Origin: Muricoccus roseus
GTDB lineage: Bacteria; Pseudomonadota; Alphaproteobacteria; Acetobacterales; Acetobacteraceae
Direction: 5' to 3'
DNA: 63,682 bases
Assembly: GCF_900141905.1 (NCBI RefSeq)
Contig: NZ_FQZF01000031.1
Location: 1 to 63,682 of the forward strand
The notes below the pieces were generated by a model. The model made no database searches, was not told the DNA's origin, and saw nothing but the letters and a program-made list of their open reading frames with translations. Every line of letters begins with the position of its first letter. The first letter of the stretch is position 1. This document shows, piece by piece, positions 23,219 to 30,826 of the stretch. The translations under genes and the position numbers were made by a program.

Positions 23219-25271
23219 GGCTCTCGGGCCGCGTCAACGTGGCGGCCTGGGCTGCCATCGAGAAGCGGATCCGGCTCACCGACTGCTCCCGCATCTGGTC
23301 CAGCTCCGTCACCCGCAGCGGCACGGGCGGCGCCAGGGTGGGGGTGGAGGGCACGGGCTGCGGCGTGGCCGGGCGCGGCGCGATGGCGGGCGTCGTCGCC
23401 GGGCGGGTCGGCGAGGCGGGCGGCGCGGCCGTCGTACCCGGGCGGGCCGCCGGCGCGGAAGCGGTCGCAGGGCGCGGGCCGGGCCGGCCGGGCTGCAGCG
23501 GGATGCCGACCGCCTGGAGGATGGAGGGCTCCTGCGGGTTCTCGGGCACCAGCCCGAGCACCGGCGCGATGCGCGCGATGACCGACCCGGCGGCGGGCGC
23601 CGCCACCCAGCCCGCCGTCGCATAGCCATGGCTGCGCGCATTCGGGTTCGGCTCGTCCACCATCACATAGACGGCGTAGCGCGGCGCGTTCATCGGGAAG
23701 GCGCCGACGAAGGCGGCGATGCGCTTGTTCGGCAGATAGCCGCCGCGGGGCCCGGTCTTCTGCGCCGTGCCCGTCTTGCCGCCGACGAAATAGCCGGGAA
23801 CATCCGCGCCCTTGCCTGAGCCATCCGTCACCACCAGCCGCATCAGCCGGCGCATGGTCTCGGAGGTGCGCTCGCTCACCACGCGCGTGCCCTCCCGCAC
23901 TGTTCCGGGCGGCTGCGCCAGCAGCGTCGGCTGCCGCAGGATCCCGCCATTGGCGATGGCAGCCACGCCGCTGACCACATGCAGAGGCGTGACCGAGATG
24001 CCGTGGCCGAAGGCGATGGTGAGCATGTTGATGTCACGCCAGCCATTGGCCGGCGGCACCAGGGGAAGCGCCGTCTCGGTGATCTCCACCCCAATTCGGG
24101 AGAGCATGCCCATACGCTGCATGAACTCGCGCTGGCGCTGCGGCCCGAAGCCCTGCGCCATATGCGCGGCGCCCAGGTTCGAGGAATAGGCGAGGACCTC
24201 GGGGAAGGTCAGCCAGCGCCCCTTGCCCTTGTAGTCGCTGATGGTGAATCGGCCGTAGCGGATGGGCGAGGAGGCGTTGAAGCTGCTGGTGTTGACGTTG
24301 GCGGTGCCGAATTCCAGCGCGGCCGCCGCCGTCAGCAGCTTGAACGTCGAGCCGGGCTCGTAGGTGCCCACCGTCACCCGGTTGAAGCGCTGCTCCGTCG
24401 TGGCCGCCCCGATATCGCCCGCGTCGTAGTCGGGCAGGGAGACCATGGCCATGATCTCGCCGGTGTTGATGTCCAGCACCACACCCGCGCCGCCGATGCC
24501 GGTATAGTCGTCGATCGCCTTCGCCACCGCATCGCGCAGCGCGAGCTGCACGCGGATGTCGATGGAGGTGCGCAGCGGGTCATGCGGCCGGGCCCGCAGC
24601 CGCTCGTCATGGTAGCGCTCCATGCCCGAGAGGCCGGCGCCGTCCACGTCCACATTGCCCAGCACATGCACGGCCGCCCGGCCCTGCGGGTAGTAGCGGC
24701 GCTCGCCCTCCTCGAAATGGAGGCCGGCGATGCCAAGGTCGTTCACCGCCTGCTTCTCGCGCGGGGTCAGCGCGCGGGCGAGGTAGGAGAACTGCCGCTC
24801 GCCCGAAAGCCGCCCGACGAGGCGCGAGGCATCCAGTTGCGGCAGCACGCGCGCCAGGCGCTGCGCCACCTCCGCCGGATTCTCGACCTGCCGGGGATTG
24901 GCATAGAGCGCCGTGACCGGCAGCGAGACGGCGAGGATCTCCCCGTTGCGGTCGGTGATGGGCGCGCGGCCCGTCACCGGCTCGGCGGAGGGAGTGGCAG
25001 TCGAGCGCGGCTGGGCGATGCGCCGCGGCTCGCGCGGGTCGATCACGGTCGCGATCGTCGCCTTCAGCGCCACCGCGCCGAAGAGAAGCCCGAAGCCCGC
25101 GGCAGCCAGCACCAGCCGGCCCCGGCTCTTCTCCAGCACCGCGCGGCGCGCGAGGTCCGGCTGCCCCGTGCGCGCGGCGGTGCGGGGGTCGCCCAGGCGG
25201 GAGGCCCGCACCGGCTCGCGCAGGTGATAGGCGATGGTGGCGTTGGGGTCCGGGGCGGAGGGCTCGATCAC
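23205..25271 (-). CDS. ftsI: Division-specific transpeptidase FtsI (PBP3)
   Basis: FtsI cross-links septal peptidoglycan. It has a cytoplasmic tail, one membrane segment (about 51-71), the non-catalytic PBP dimerisation domain with GRAPITDRNGEILA, and the transpeptidase domain with the catalytic S308 in STFK, SSN at 363-365 and KTGT at K499. At 688 residues it is about 100 longer than usual because of a Pro/Ala/Thr-rich C-terminal tail from about residue 585. It overlaps ftsL by 4 nt and murE by 14 nt. Confidence 0.95.
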   Translation of the reverse strand: MIEPSAPDPNATIAYHLREPVRASRLGDPRTAARTGQPDLARRAVLEKSRGRLVLAAAGFGLLFGAVALKATIATVIDPREPRRIAQPRSTATPSAEPVTGRAPITDRNGEILAVSLPVTALYANPRQVENPAEVAQRLARVLPQLDASRLVGRLSGERQFSYLARALTPREKQAVNDLGIAGLHFEEGERRYYPQGRAAVHVLGNVDVDGAGLSGMERYHDERLRARPHDPLRTSIDIRVQLALRDAVAKAIDDYTGIGGAGVVLDINTGEIMAMVSLPDYDAGDIGAATTEQRFNRVTVGTYEPGSTFKLLTAAAALEFGTANVNTSSFNASSPIRYGRFTISDYKGKGRWLTFPEVLAYSSNLGAAHMAQGFGPQRQREFMQRMGMLSRIGVEITETALPLVPPANGWRDINMLTIAFGHGISVTPLHVVSGVAAIANGGILRQPTLLAQPPGTVREGTRVVSERTSETMRRLMRLVVTDGSGKGADVPGYFVGGKTGTAQKTGPRGGYLPNKRIAAFVGAFPMNAPRYAVYVMVDEPNPNARSHGYATAGWVAAPAAGSVIARIAPVLGLVPENPQEPSILQAVGIPLQPGRPGPRPATASAPAARPGTTAAPPASPTRPATTPAIAPRPATPQPVPSTPTLAPPVPLRVTELDQMREQSVSRIRFSMAAQAATLTRPESHEAR

Positions 25272-26248
25272 CGCGCGCCGCCCAGCGTCGCCGCGTTGGC
25301 GCTGGCCACCGGCACCGGCGGCGCCAGCATCGGGCGGGAGGCGCCGCCGAGCATCGAGCCCGTGGAGGCCGGCATCTCCGGCATGCGCGGCGAGGGCGGC
25401 TGCACGGCGGGCGTCGTCTGGCGCAGGTGCAGGGCGGTACGCAGCAGCGCCGGCGGCTGGGGCGGCGCGGCCAGGTTCATCCCGCGATCAACCTCACGAT
25501 CCGCCAGGCGCGGCTCGGCCTGCCGCGCTTCCGCCGGGCGAACGGGGGCGGCGAGGCGCGGCGCCACGCGCGGCGTGGCCTCACGCGGCTCGGGTGTGCG
25601 AAGGCCGGCCACCTGCGGCAGATGCGAAGGCGGCACGCGCGTGGGCGCGCCGCGCTCGGCGGTGGCGGTGCTGCGTTCCACGCGTTCCGGAGCGCTGCGC
25701 TCGACCGGCGCGGGGCGGGCGGCCATCTGGGCGGGAGCGGCGGCGCGCGGCGGGGCAGCCGGCAGCGGCACCACGGAAACCGAGGCGGCGGCGGGCGCGG
25801 CCGTTGCCGGGGCCTGCGCCAGGCGAGGCGCGGCATTCGCGGCCTGCTCCGCGACCGGCGAGGTCACTGAGACCGGCACGGCGGAGGCGATCGCGACGTT
25901 GCTGGCGCCCGGCCGCTCGTTGGGCGCCGGCGCGAAGAGGCTCGGCGCGCCGGCGAAGGCGACGGCGGCCGGCAGGCGCCGGTCCAGCTCGGCGGGGCGC
26001 ACGAACTGCGAGGTCTGCATCACCTCGAGCGGAAGGTTGCGGACGGCGGCAGCCCGCAGCCGCTCCGGCTCGTTCAGCAGCGCCCATTCGGCGCGCAGCA
26101 CCGCCGTGCGCTCCCGCGCCGCCTCCGTCTGGCGCACGGTCTCGCGCAGCGTCTTCTCCAGCTGCGAAACCTCGTGCTTCACCGAGTACAGGTGCAGTCC
26201 CGCCCCGGCCGCGGCGACGAGCGAGAGGAAGGTGAGCGGTCGGATCAT
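25268..26248 (-). CDS. ftsL: FtsL-like divisome protein with long Ala/Pro-rich tail
   Basis: Position between rsmH and ftsI and the bitopic layout identify an FtsL-type protein. It has a membrane segment at residues 4-22 and a coiled coil at about 24-60 rich in Glu/Arg ([20 protein letters not shown]), and then a short conserved-looking stretch, [20 protein letters not shown]. Typical FtsL proteins are about 90-130 residues; this one is 326 because a disordered Ala/Pro/Arg-rich tail of about 220 residues follows. FtsL joins FtsB and FtsQ and activates FtsWI. It overlaps rsmH and ftsI by 4 nt each. The tail's role is unknown. Confidence 0.82.
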   Translation of the reverse strand: MIRPLTFLSLVAAAGAGLHLYSVKHEVSQLEKTLRETVRQTEAARERTAVLRAEWALLNEPERLRAAAVRNLPLEVMQTSQFVRPAELDRRLPAAVAFAGAPSLFAPAPNERPGASNVAIASAVPVSVTSPVAEQAANAAPRLAQAPATAAPAAASVSVVPLPAAPPRAAAPAQMAARPAPVERSAPERVERSTATAERGAPTRVPPSHLPQVAGLRTPEPREATPRVAPRLAAPVRPAEARQAEPRLADREVDRGMNLAAPPQPPALLRTALHLRQTTPAVQPPSPRMPEMPASTGSMLGGASRPMLAPPVPVASANAATLGGAR

Positions 26249-27222
26249 GCGGCCAGCCTCTCGATGGCACGGAGCCTTGCGGACCGCGCTCGTGGATTCG
26301 TTGTGGACTCTGCCATGGAAGGCCGCAGAGCGGTGGTGGTCAGCAGGCGGAAATCCGCCTGTTTCGTGGCTTTTTTTAACGAAGCCGGATCGAATCGGGA
26401 CGCGCCGGGTGTGCGACCTGCCGCATCGCGCATGAAGCGCTTCACGATCCGGTCCTCCAGCGAGTGGAAGGAGACGACGACGAGCCGGCCGCCAGGCGCG
26501 AGCAGCCGCATGGCCGCCTCGAGTCCGCGCTCCACCTCTCCAAGTTCGTCATTCACCTTGAGGCGCAGCGCCTGGAAGCTGCGCGTCGCGCTGTCCATGC
26601 CCGAGGGGTCGCGCGGCATCACCGCATGGATCGCTTCGGCCAGCTGCAGCGTCGTCTCGAAGGGCGCGTCGCCGCGCGCGGCGACGATCTTGCGCGCGAT
26701 TCGGCGGGAATGCCGCTCCTCGCCGAGTTCCCAGAGCAGGTCAGCGAGTTCGCGCTCGGGCAGGGTGTTCACCAGCTCGGCGGCGGTCGGGCCGGACTTC
26801 TCCATCCGCATATCGAGCGGCCCGTCCGAGCGCAGCGAGAAGCCGCGCTCCGCCTGGTCGATCTGATAGGAGGAGACGCCGAGGTCGAGCACCACGCCGT
26901 CCAGCGAATCCACCCCGCGCTCGGCCATGAGGGAGAGCATGTCGCCGAAGCGCCCCTCCACCAGGTGCAGCCGCCCCGGGAAGCGCGCGGCGAGGCCCGC
27001 CCCGCGCGCGATCGCATCGGGGTCGCGGTCCACGGCATAGAGGGTGCAGTCGGCGGCGGAGAGGATGGCGGCGCTGTAGCCGCCGCCGCCGAAGGTGCCG
27101 TCGAGAAGGGTGGCGCCGTCGCGCGGGGCGAGCGCCGCCAGCACCTCGGCCAGCATCACCGGCACATGGCCGCCCTCGGTCGGGTCGGGCGCGACCATGG
27201 GGGAGGGCGAGGCCGCGCTCAT
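26245..27222 (-). CDS. rsmH: 16S rRNA (cytosine1402-N4)-methyltransferase RsmH (MraW)
   Basis: RsmH methylates N4 of C1402 in the ribosomal P site using SAM. The 325-residue protein has [10 protein letters not shown], the SAM motif [35 protein letters not shown], the DMRM block and the C-terminal [16 protein letters not shown]. It overlaps mraZ and ftsL by 4 nt each. Confidence 0.97.
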   Translation of the reverse strand: MSAASPSPMVAPDPTEGGHVPVMLAEVLAALAPRDGATLLDGTFGGGGYSAAILSAADCTLYAVDRDPDAIARGAGLAARFPGRLHLVEGRFGDMLSLMAERGVDSLDGVVLDLGVSSYQIDQAERGFSLRSDGPLDMRMEKSGPTAAELVNTLPERELADLLWELGEERHSRRIARKIVAARGDAPFETTLQLAEAIHAVMPRDPSGMDSATRSFQALRLKVNDELGEVERGLEAAMRLLAPGGRLVVVSFHSLEDRIVKRFMRDAAGRTPGASRFDPASLKKATKQADFRLLTTTALRPSMAESTTNPRARSARLRAIERLAA

Positions 27223-27698
27223 GCGCGCCCCACGATTGGCGGGGCTGCGGGCTGGGCGGACGGAACGGTCAGGCCTCGCTCGCGGGCGCGCTGGCGGGCC
27301 GCCTCCGTGCGGGCCCGCGCCGCCTCCGGCTCCCAGATCTGGAACTGCTTGCCCAGGCCCATGAAGCTGACCGCCTCGGTCAGCTTCGCATGGCCGATCA
27401 GCTCTTCGGGCAGCACCAGGCGGCCATCGCCATCGGGGCGCATCGGGAAGGCATCCGCGAAGAGGCTGAGGGAAAGGTCGTCATGGGCGTCGGAGAAGAC
27501 GTCCAGCCGGTCGAGCCCGCCGGCCATCGCCTCGAAGGTTGGAAGAGGCCAGGCCTCGACGCAGGGATCACGGTGGGAAAGGCGCAGGACCAGCTCCAGC
27601 GTGCCCAGGCGCTCCAGGGCAGAGCGGAAGGACGCGGGGACGGAGACCCGTCCCTTCTTGTCCAGCTTGCCCGTGAAGGTGCCCATGAAATGGGTCAT
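27219..27698 (-). CDS. mraZ: Transcriptional regulator MraZ
   Basis: MraZ is a ring-forming AbrB-fold DNA-binding protein that represses the dcw operon. The 159-residue protein carries two copies of the fold: [16 protein letters not shown] near the N-terminus and [16 protein letters not shown] in the second half. It ends with a basic helix and an Ala/Pro tail slightly longer than the usual 143-152 residues. It is the first gene of the cluster, with TGGG repeats in its upstream region. Confidence 0.96.
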   Translation of the reverse strand: MTHFMGTFTGKLDKKGRVSVPASFRSALERLGTLELVLRLSHRDPCVEAWPLPTFEAMAGGLDRLDVFSDAHDDLSLSLFADAFPMRPDGDGRLVLPEELIGHAKLTEAVSFMGLGKQFQIWEPEAARARTEAARQRARERGLTVPSAQPAAPPIVGRA

Positions 27699-27837
27699 CC
27701 GCTGGACGTCCGCCCCCTCGCGGTCGCACCGGGCGACTGTGGATCCCCTTCATCAGATGGCCGGCGAGGCCCCCCGACCCCGCCGGCTCACCCGACCACC
27801 CCGCCAGCCCCTCGCCCCCCTCAGGTCCGGGCCCTTG

Positions 27838-27872
27838 CGGGATGAGCTGGGATAACATGGGATCATCTGGGC
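27838..27872. promoter_or_regulatory. Probable MraZ operator (TGGG repeats)
   Basis: On the plus strand TGGGA, TGGGA and TGGGC begin at 27848, 27858 and 27868, exactly 10 bp apart, with a degenerate CGGGA at 27838. MraZ of E. coli is known to bind TGGGN repeats separated by 5-nt spacers. The array lies about 140-175 bp upstream of mraZ and overlaps the proposed promoter. Here the repeats read TGGG on the strand opposite to mraZ. Confidence 0.7.
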
Positions 27873-27878
27873 CAACAA
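27850..27878 (-). promoter_or_regulatory. Candidate mraZ/dcw promoter
   Basis: On the minus strand TTGTTG (27873-27878) is followed after 17 nt by TTATCC (27850-27855), a plausible sigma-70-type -35/-10 pair. It is interleaved with the TGGG repeats, so MraZ binding would block RNA polymerase. This predicts a leader of about 145 nt. Confidence 0.45.
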
Positions 27879-27985
27879 GCACGATTGCACGGAGCCGACG
27901 AAGTGTTGCAGAAGAGCAACGCGCCGTATTTCCGATCATTTCAATCGGTTGTGCGATCCGTTTACAGTTGGATAACAGGATAAAT

Positions 27986-28383
27986 GCCAGACGGCCTGTA
28001 AGCCGGGTTCTGTCGGCCCTTGCGGACCGGGCGACCATTCCTCTGGAGTCGCCGTCACCGGCGACTTCTCGCGGCCAACCCGGATGGCGGGGCGGAAAAA
28101 CCCCTGGCGACGAGCCCTTGCGGACCCTCTCCGGCCATCCCTATTCGGCCTTGCTCCCGGTGGGGTTTGCCGTGCCGCCCCTGTCGCCAGGGGCGCGGTG
28201 GGCTCTTACCCCACCGTTTCACCCTTGCCCCTTGCGCCTTTCGGCGGCGGGGCGGTCTCTTCTCTGTGGCACTGTCCCTGGGGTCGCCCCCGCCGGCCGT
28301 TAGCCGGCACCGTTCTTCCGTGGAGCCCGGACTTTCCTCCACCGCCTCTCGCGAAGCTGGCAGCGGTCGCCCGGCCGTCTGGC
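27986..28383 (-). ncRNA. rnpB: RNase P RNA (bacterial type A)
   Basis: The ends form the P1 helix: GCCAGACGGCC at the 5' end (28383 downward) and GGCCGTCTGGC at the 3' end (27996-27986). The interior has the universally conserved GAGGAAAGTCCGGGCTCCAC near the 5' end, GGTGAAACGGTGGGGTAAG, and ACAGAACCCGGCTTA near the 3' end. About 398 nt is normal. It is the catalytic RNA for tRNA 5' processing. It lies upstream of mraZ on the same strand. Confidence 0.96.
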
Positions 28384-28414
28384 GGCCGGGGTATGCGACT
28401 CGGTGGGGCGAGGG

Positions 28415-28585
28415 TCAAGCCGGCGCGCGTGCCGGATCCAGCGGGAAGCCGGTGTCGATCGCCCGCGCCACCTCCAGGCGCTGTCGCAGCAGCCCGAACT
28501 TCAGCGCGCGGTCGGCCGCGCCCTGCAATTCCGCCAGCACCGCCGAGGCGAGGATGAAGGAGCGGCGGGAAGGAGAGATCGTCAT
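28415..28585 (-). CDS. Small hypothetical protein (56 aa)
   Basis: The ATG at 28585 is preceded by a good Shine-Dalgarno (GGAAGGA, about 10 nt upstream). The 56-residue product starts MTISPSRRSFILASAVLAEL and continues as one amphipathic Ala/Leu/Arg helix ending DPARAPA. I do not recognise a family. Support comes from the ribosome-binding site and even composition; the lack of a homologue search keeps confidence moderate. It lies 31 nt upstream of rnpB, same strand. The frame is open 68 codons farther upstream into the dispersed repeat, which I take as non-coding. Confidence 0.45.
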   Translation of the reverse strand: MTISPSRRSFILASAVLAELQGAADRALKFGLLRQRLEVARAIDTGFPLDPARAPA

Positions 28586-28734
28586 GCGCCCGATCCTTCC
28601 CACCCGGACCGTGCGGGGAAAGGGAGGCTTTTCAGCGAAGATTCGGCCGGAACCAGCGCCCTGTGCTCCGCCCGGGGCACTCCGTGGCACGGGCATCTCC
28701 GGCTGGAGAAGGAGAGCGTTCTGTGCTGATGGTC

Positions 28735-28970
28735 CGTCCCGGGGAGAGGAAGAAGGAATTCTTCCTCTCCCCGGCCCTCTCACCATCATCTTCTTTTTCG
28801 AGTTGGAATCACGGGGCTGACGGTGCGCCTCGGGTCATAGAGCCGAGGCGACTGCAAAGGCAGGAACACCCCCCCTGCAACCAGAGACCCCACTGATCCG
28901 GGATATCCACGGCAGTCAGACGGGGTTCCAAGGGCCTCAGGCCCTTGGCGGGTGCAGGGCGGAGCCCTCC
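28735..28970 (-). repeat. Dispersed structured repeat, copy 2 (3' of ampD)
   Basis: In minus-strand order the element has hairpin D (28956-28968, 5 bp), C (28928-28948, 10 bp perfect), B (28827-28849, 7 bp plus 2 beyond a mismatch) and A (28739-28774, 16 bp perfect with a four-base loop). It begins about 30 nt after the ampD stop in ampD orientation. Blocks AACCCCGTCTGACTGCCGT and TTGCAGTCGCCT between C and B are shared with copies 3 and 4. No gene is seen between 28586 and 29000 apart from this element. Confidence 0.85.
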
Positions 28971-29000
28971 CAAGGAACCCACGAAGCCGGCCCGGCGGTA

Positions 29001-29795
29001 TCAGCCCGCCCCGGCCAGTGCCGCCACGGCTTCCAGCCGGGCCAGCGTCCCGGCATCCGGGCGGCCGCCCCATTCCTCCTGCCGCCAGTGCCGCTGGAAG
29101 GCGACCAGCGCGACATCGGGCCGCGCCGGATCCACCGGATAGCCGATGCGCCGCATCAGCTCCGCCGCGCGCGCCATCCCGCCCGGCACCACGCTCAGAT
29201 CCCCGCCCTCCACCCCTTCCGGCCATAGCCCGACGCCCAGCGAGGCCAGGCCCCGCCAGTCGAACAGCTCGCCCGGGTCGCGCTTGCGGTCCGGCGCCAC
29301 GTCGCTATGCGCCACCACGTTGCGCGCGGGGATCGGGTGCCGCGAGAGGATGCCAAGGCACAGGTCGGCCAGCGCCGCCATCTGCAGGGCGGGGAAGGGT
29401 CGGTAGCCGCAGGAATGGCCGGGATTCACCACCTCGATCCCGATGCTGCGCCCGTTCAGCATCTCGTTGCCGCGCCAGGAGGAGAGGCCGGCATGGAAGG
29501 CCCGCCGCTCCTCGGGCACCAGCCGGAAGACCTGCCCGTCCTCCTCCACGACGTAGTGGGAGGAGACCCGCGCCTCCGGGTCGCGCAGCCGCGCGATGGC
29601 GGCCGCGCCCGTCTCCATGTCCGTATAATGCAGGATGAGGGTGTCGATCGGCAGGCCGGGCGGCCGCTCGTCCTGGTTCGGGCTCGGCAGCTCCGTGATG
29701 GCCAGCCCACCCTCGTTCGGCACGAGCGCCAGCACCGACCTGCCCCGGTTGCGCGCGGCCGGGGGGCGGGGCAGGGGACCGCGCCGGGCGGTCAA
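29001..29795 (-). CDS. ampD: N-acetylmuramoyl-L-alanine amidase, AmpD-like
   Basis: The 264-residue protein is an Amidase_2 zinc amidase. Zinc ligands are the histidine in LILHYTD, the histidine in VVAHSDVAPDRKRDPGE and the aspartate of the same block. A C-terminal helical segment (LMRRIGYPVDPARPDVALVAFQRHW) resembles a peptidoglycan-binding domain. AmpD enzymes cleave anhydro-muropeptides during wall recycling. There is no signal peptide, which fits a cytoplasmic recycling role. The start shown is a TTG overlapping the djlA-like stop (TTGA); a GTG at 29735 is possible. A structured repeat follows the stop. Confidence 0.87.
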   Translation of the reverse strand: MTARRGPLPRPPAARNRGRSVLALVPNEGGLAITELPSPNQDERPPGLPIDTLILHYTDMETGAAAIARLRDPEARVSSHYVVEEDGQVFRLVPEERRAFHAGLSSWRGNEMLNGRSIGIEVVNPGHSCGYRPFPALQMAALADLCLGILSRHPIPARNVVAHSDVAPDRKRDPGELFDWRGLASLGVGLWPEGVEGGDLSVVPGGMARAAELMRRIGYPVDPARPDVALVAFQRHWRQEEWGGRPDAGTLARLEAVAALAGAG

Positions 29796-30580
29796 ATCCC
29801 GCGCTCCCGCTTGATGCGGTCCCAGGCCGCGTTGATGTCGGCCACCTTGCCCGTGGCCCGGCGCACCAGCTCGGCCGGCAGGCCGCGGGCGGTCATGCTG
29901 TCCGGGTGGTGCTCCCGCATCAGGCGCTTCCAGGTCTCGCGCACCTGCTGGTCGGAGGCATCGCGGGGCAGGCCGAGCACGGCATAGGGGTCGGGCCCCT
30001 CCGGCGCGAGGGCGGGGCTGGCGGGGTTGGGCCGCCCGAGCCGCGCCCGCTCCCAGGCCGCCGCATCCAGCCCCAGGCGGGCATGGATGCCACCCAGGAA
30101 GGCCAGCTCCGCCCGGTTCACCGGCCCATCCGCCTCCGCGATGCGGAACAGGGCCGCCAGCACGTCCTCCAGCACCGTCTTCTCGGCCGCGAAGGCGGCG
30201 GCCAGCCGGTCGGCATAGGGCTCGGCGCCGTCGGCATTCTCCCGCGCGCGGTCGAAGAGCTGCGCCACCTCCCGCATGTTCTCGGGCGGGATGCGGAACA
30301 GGCGCTTGAAGGCGTCGATCTCCGCGCGCCTCACCGGCCCGTCGGTCTTGGCGAGCTTGGCCGAGAGCACCACGACGGAGATGGCAAAGAGGCTCTCGCG
30401 CGAGCCCAGCATCGCCGCGATCTGCGCGCCATCCATGCCGGGCAGCCCGCGCACGAGATTGCCCTCATCGGCCGCATGGCCGAGCGCGCTGCCCAGCACG
30501 GCACCCACCGGCCCGCCCATGGCGAAGCCGACCGCGCCGCCGATGATCTTGCCCCAGAAGCCCAAGGCCCCTCCGCGCAT
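29792..30580 (-). CDS. DjlA-like TerB/DnaJ-domain co-chaperone
   Basis: The 262-residue protein starts with a glycine-rich membrane-associating segment (FWGKIIGGAVGFAMGGPVGAVLGS), followed by a TerB-like acidic helical domain (about 60-165) and a C-terminal J domain with YAVLGLP and the HPD tripeptide in REHHPDSMT. J proteins of this layout stimulate DnaK at the membrane. The ATG at 30580 was chosen because it places the hydrophobic segment at the N-terminus. It is coupled to ampD, a pairing I regard as common in alphaproteobacteria. Confidence 0.85.
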   Translation of the reverse strand: MRGGALGFWGKIIGGAVGFAMGGPVGAVLGSALGHAADEGNLVRGLPGMDGAQIAAMLGSRESLFAISVVVLSAKLAKTDGPVRRAEIDAFKRLFRIPPENMREVAQLFDRARENADGAEPYADRLAAAFAAEKTVLEDVLAALFRIAEADGPVNRAELAFLGGIHARLGLDAAAWERARLGRPNPASPALAPEGPDPYAVLGLPRDASDQQVRETWKRLMREHHPDSMTARGLPAELVRRATGKVADINAAWDRIKRERGI

Positions 30581-30826
30581 CAGGAGAACGAGCCTATGCC
30601 CGGTTTCGGCCGCAACCGGAAGCGCGCGGCTTCCTTGCCGCAACTCCGCGCCTCAAGCATGGTCGGGCCGAGGGAATCGAGGGATTCCACGCGCGCGGAG
30701 GTGTCTTGTCCAGAACCGGTGCCAGTCCCGGAAGCCTGACCGGAGGGGCGCCGGCCGGAGGGGTGCCGGGAATGCCGCATGCCACGGCCCCGCGCGGCCG
30801 TGCCCGATGCGTGGCCACAGGCTGAC

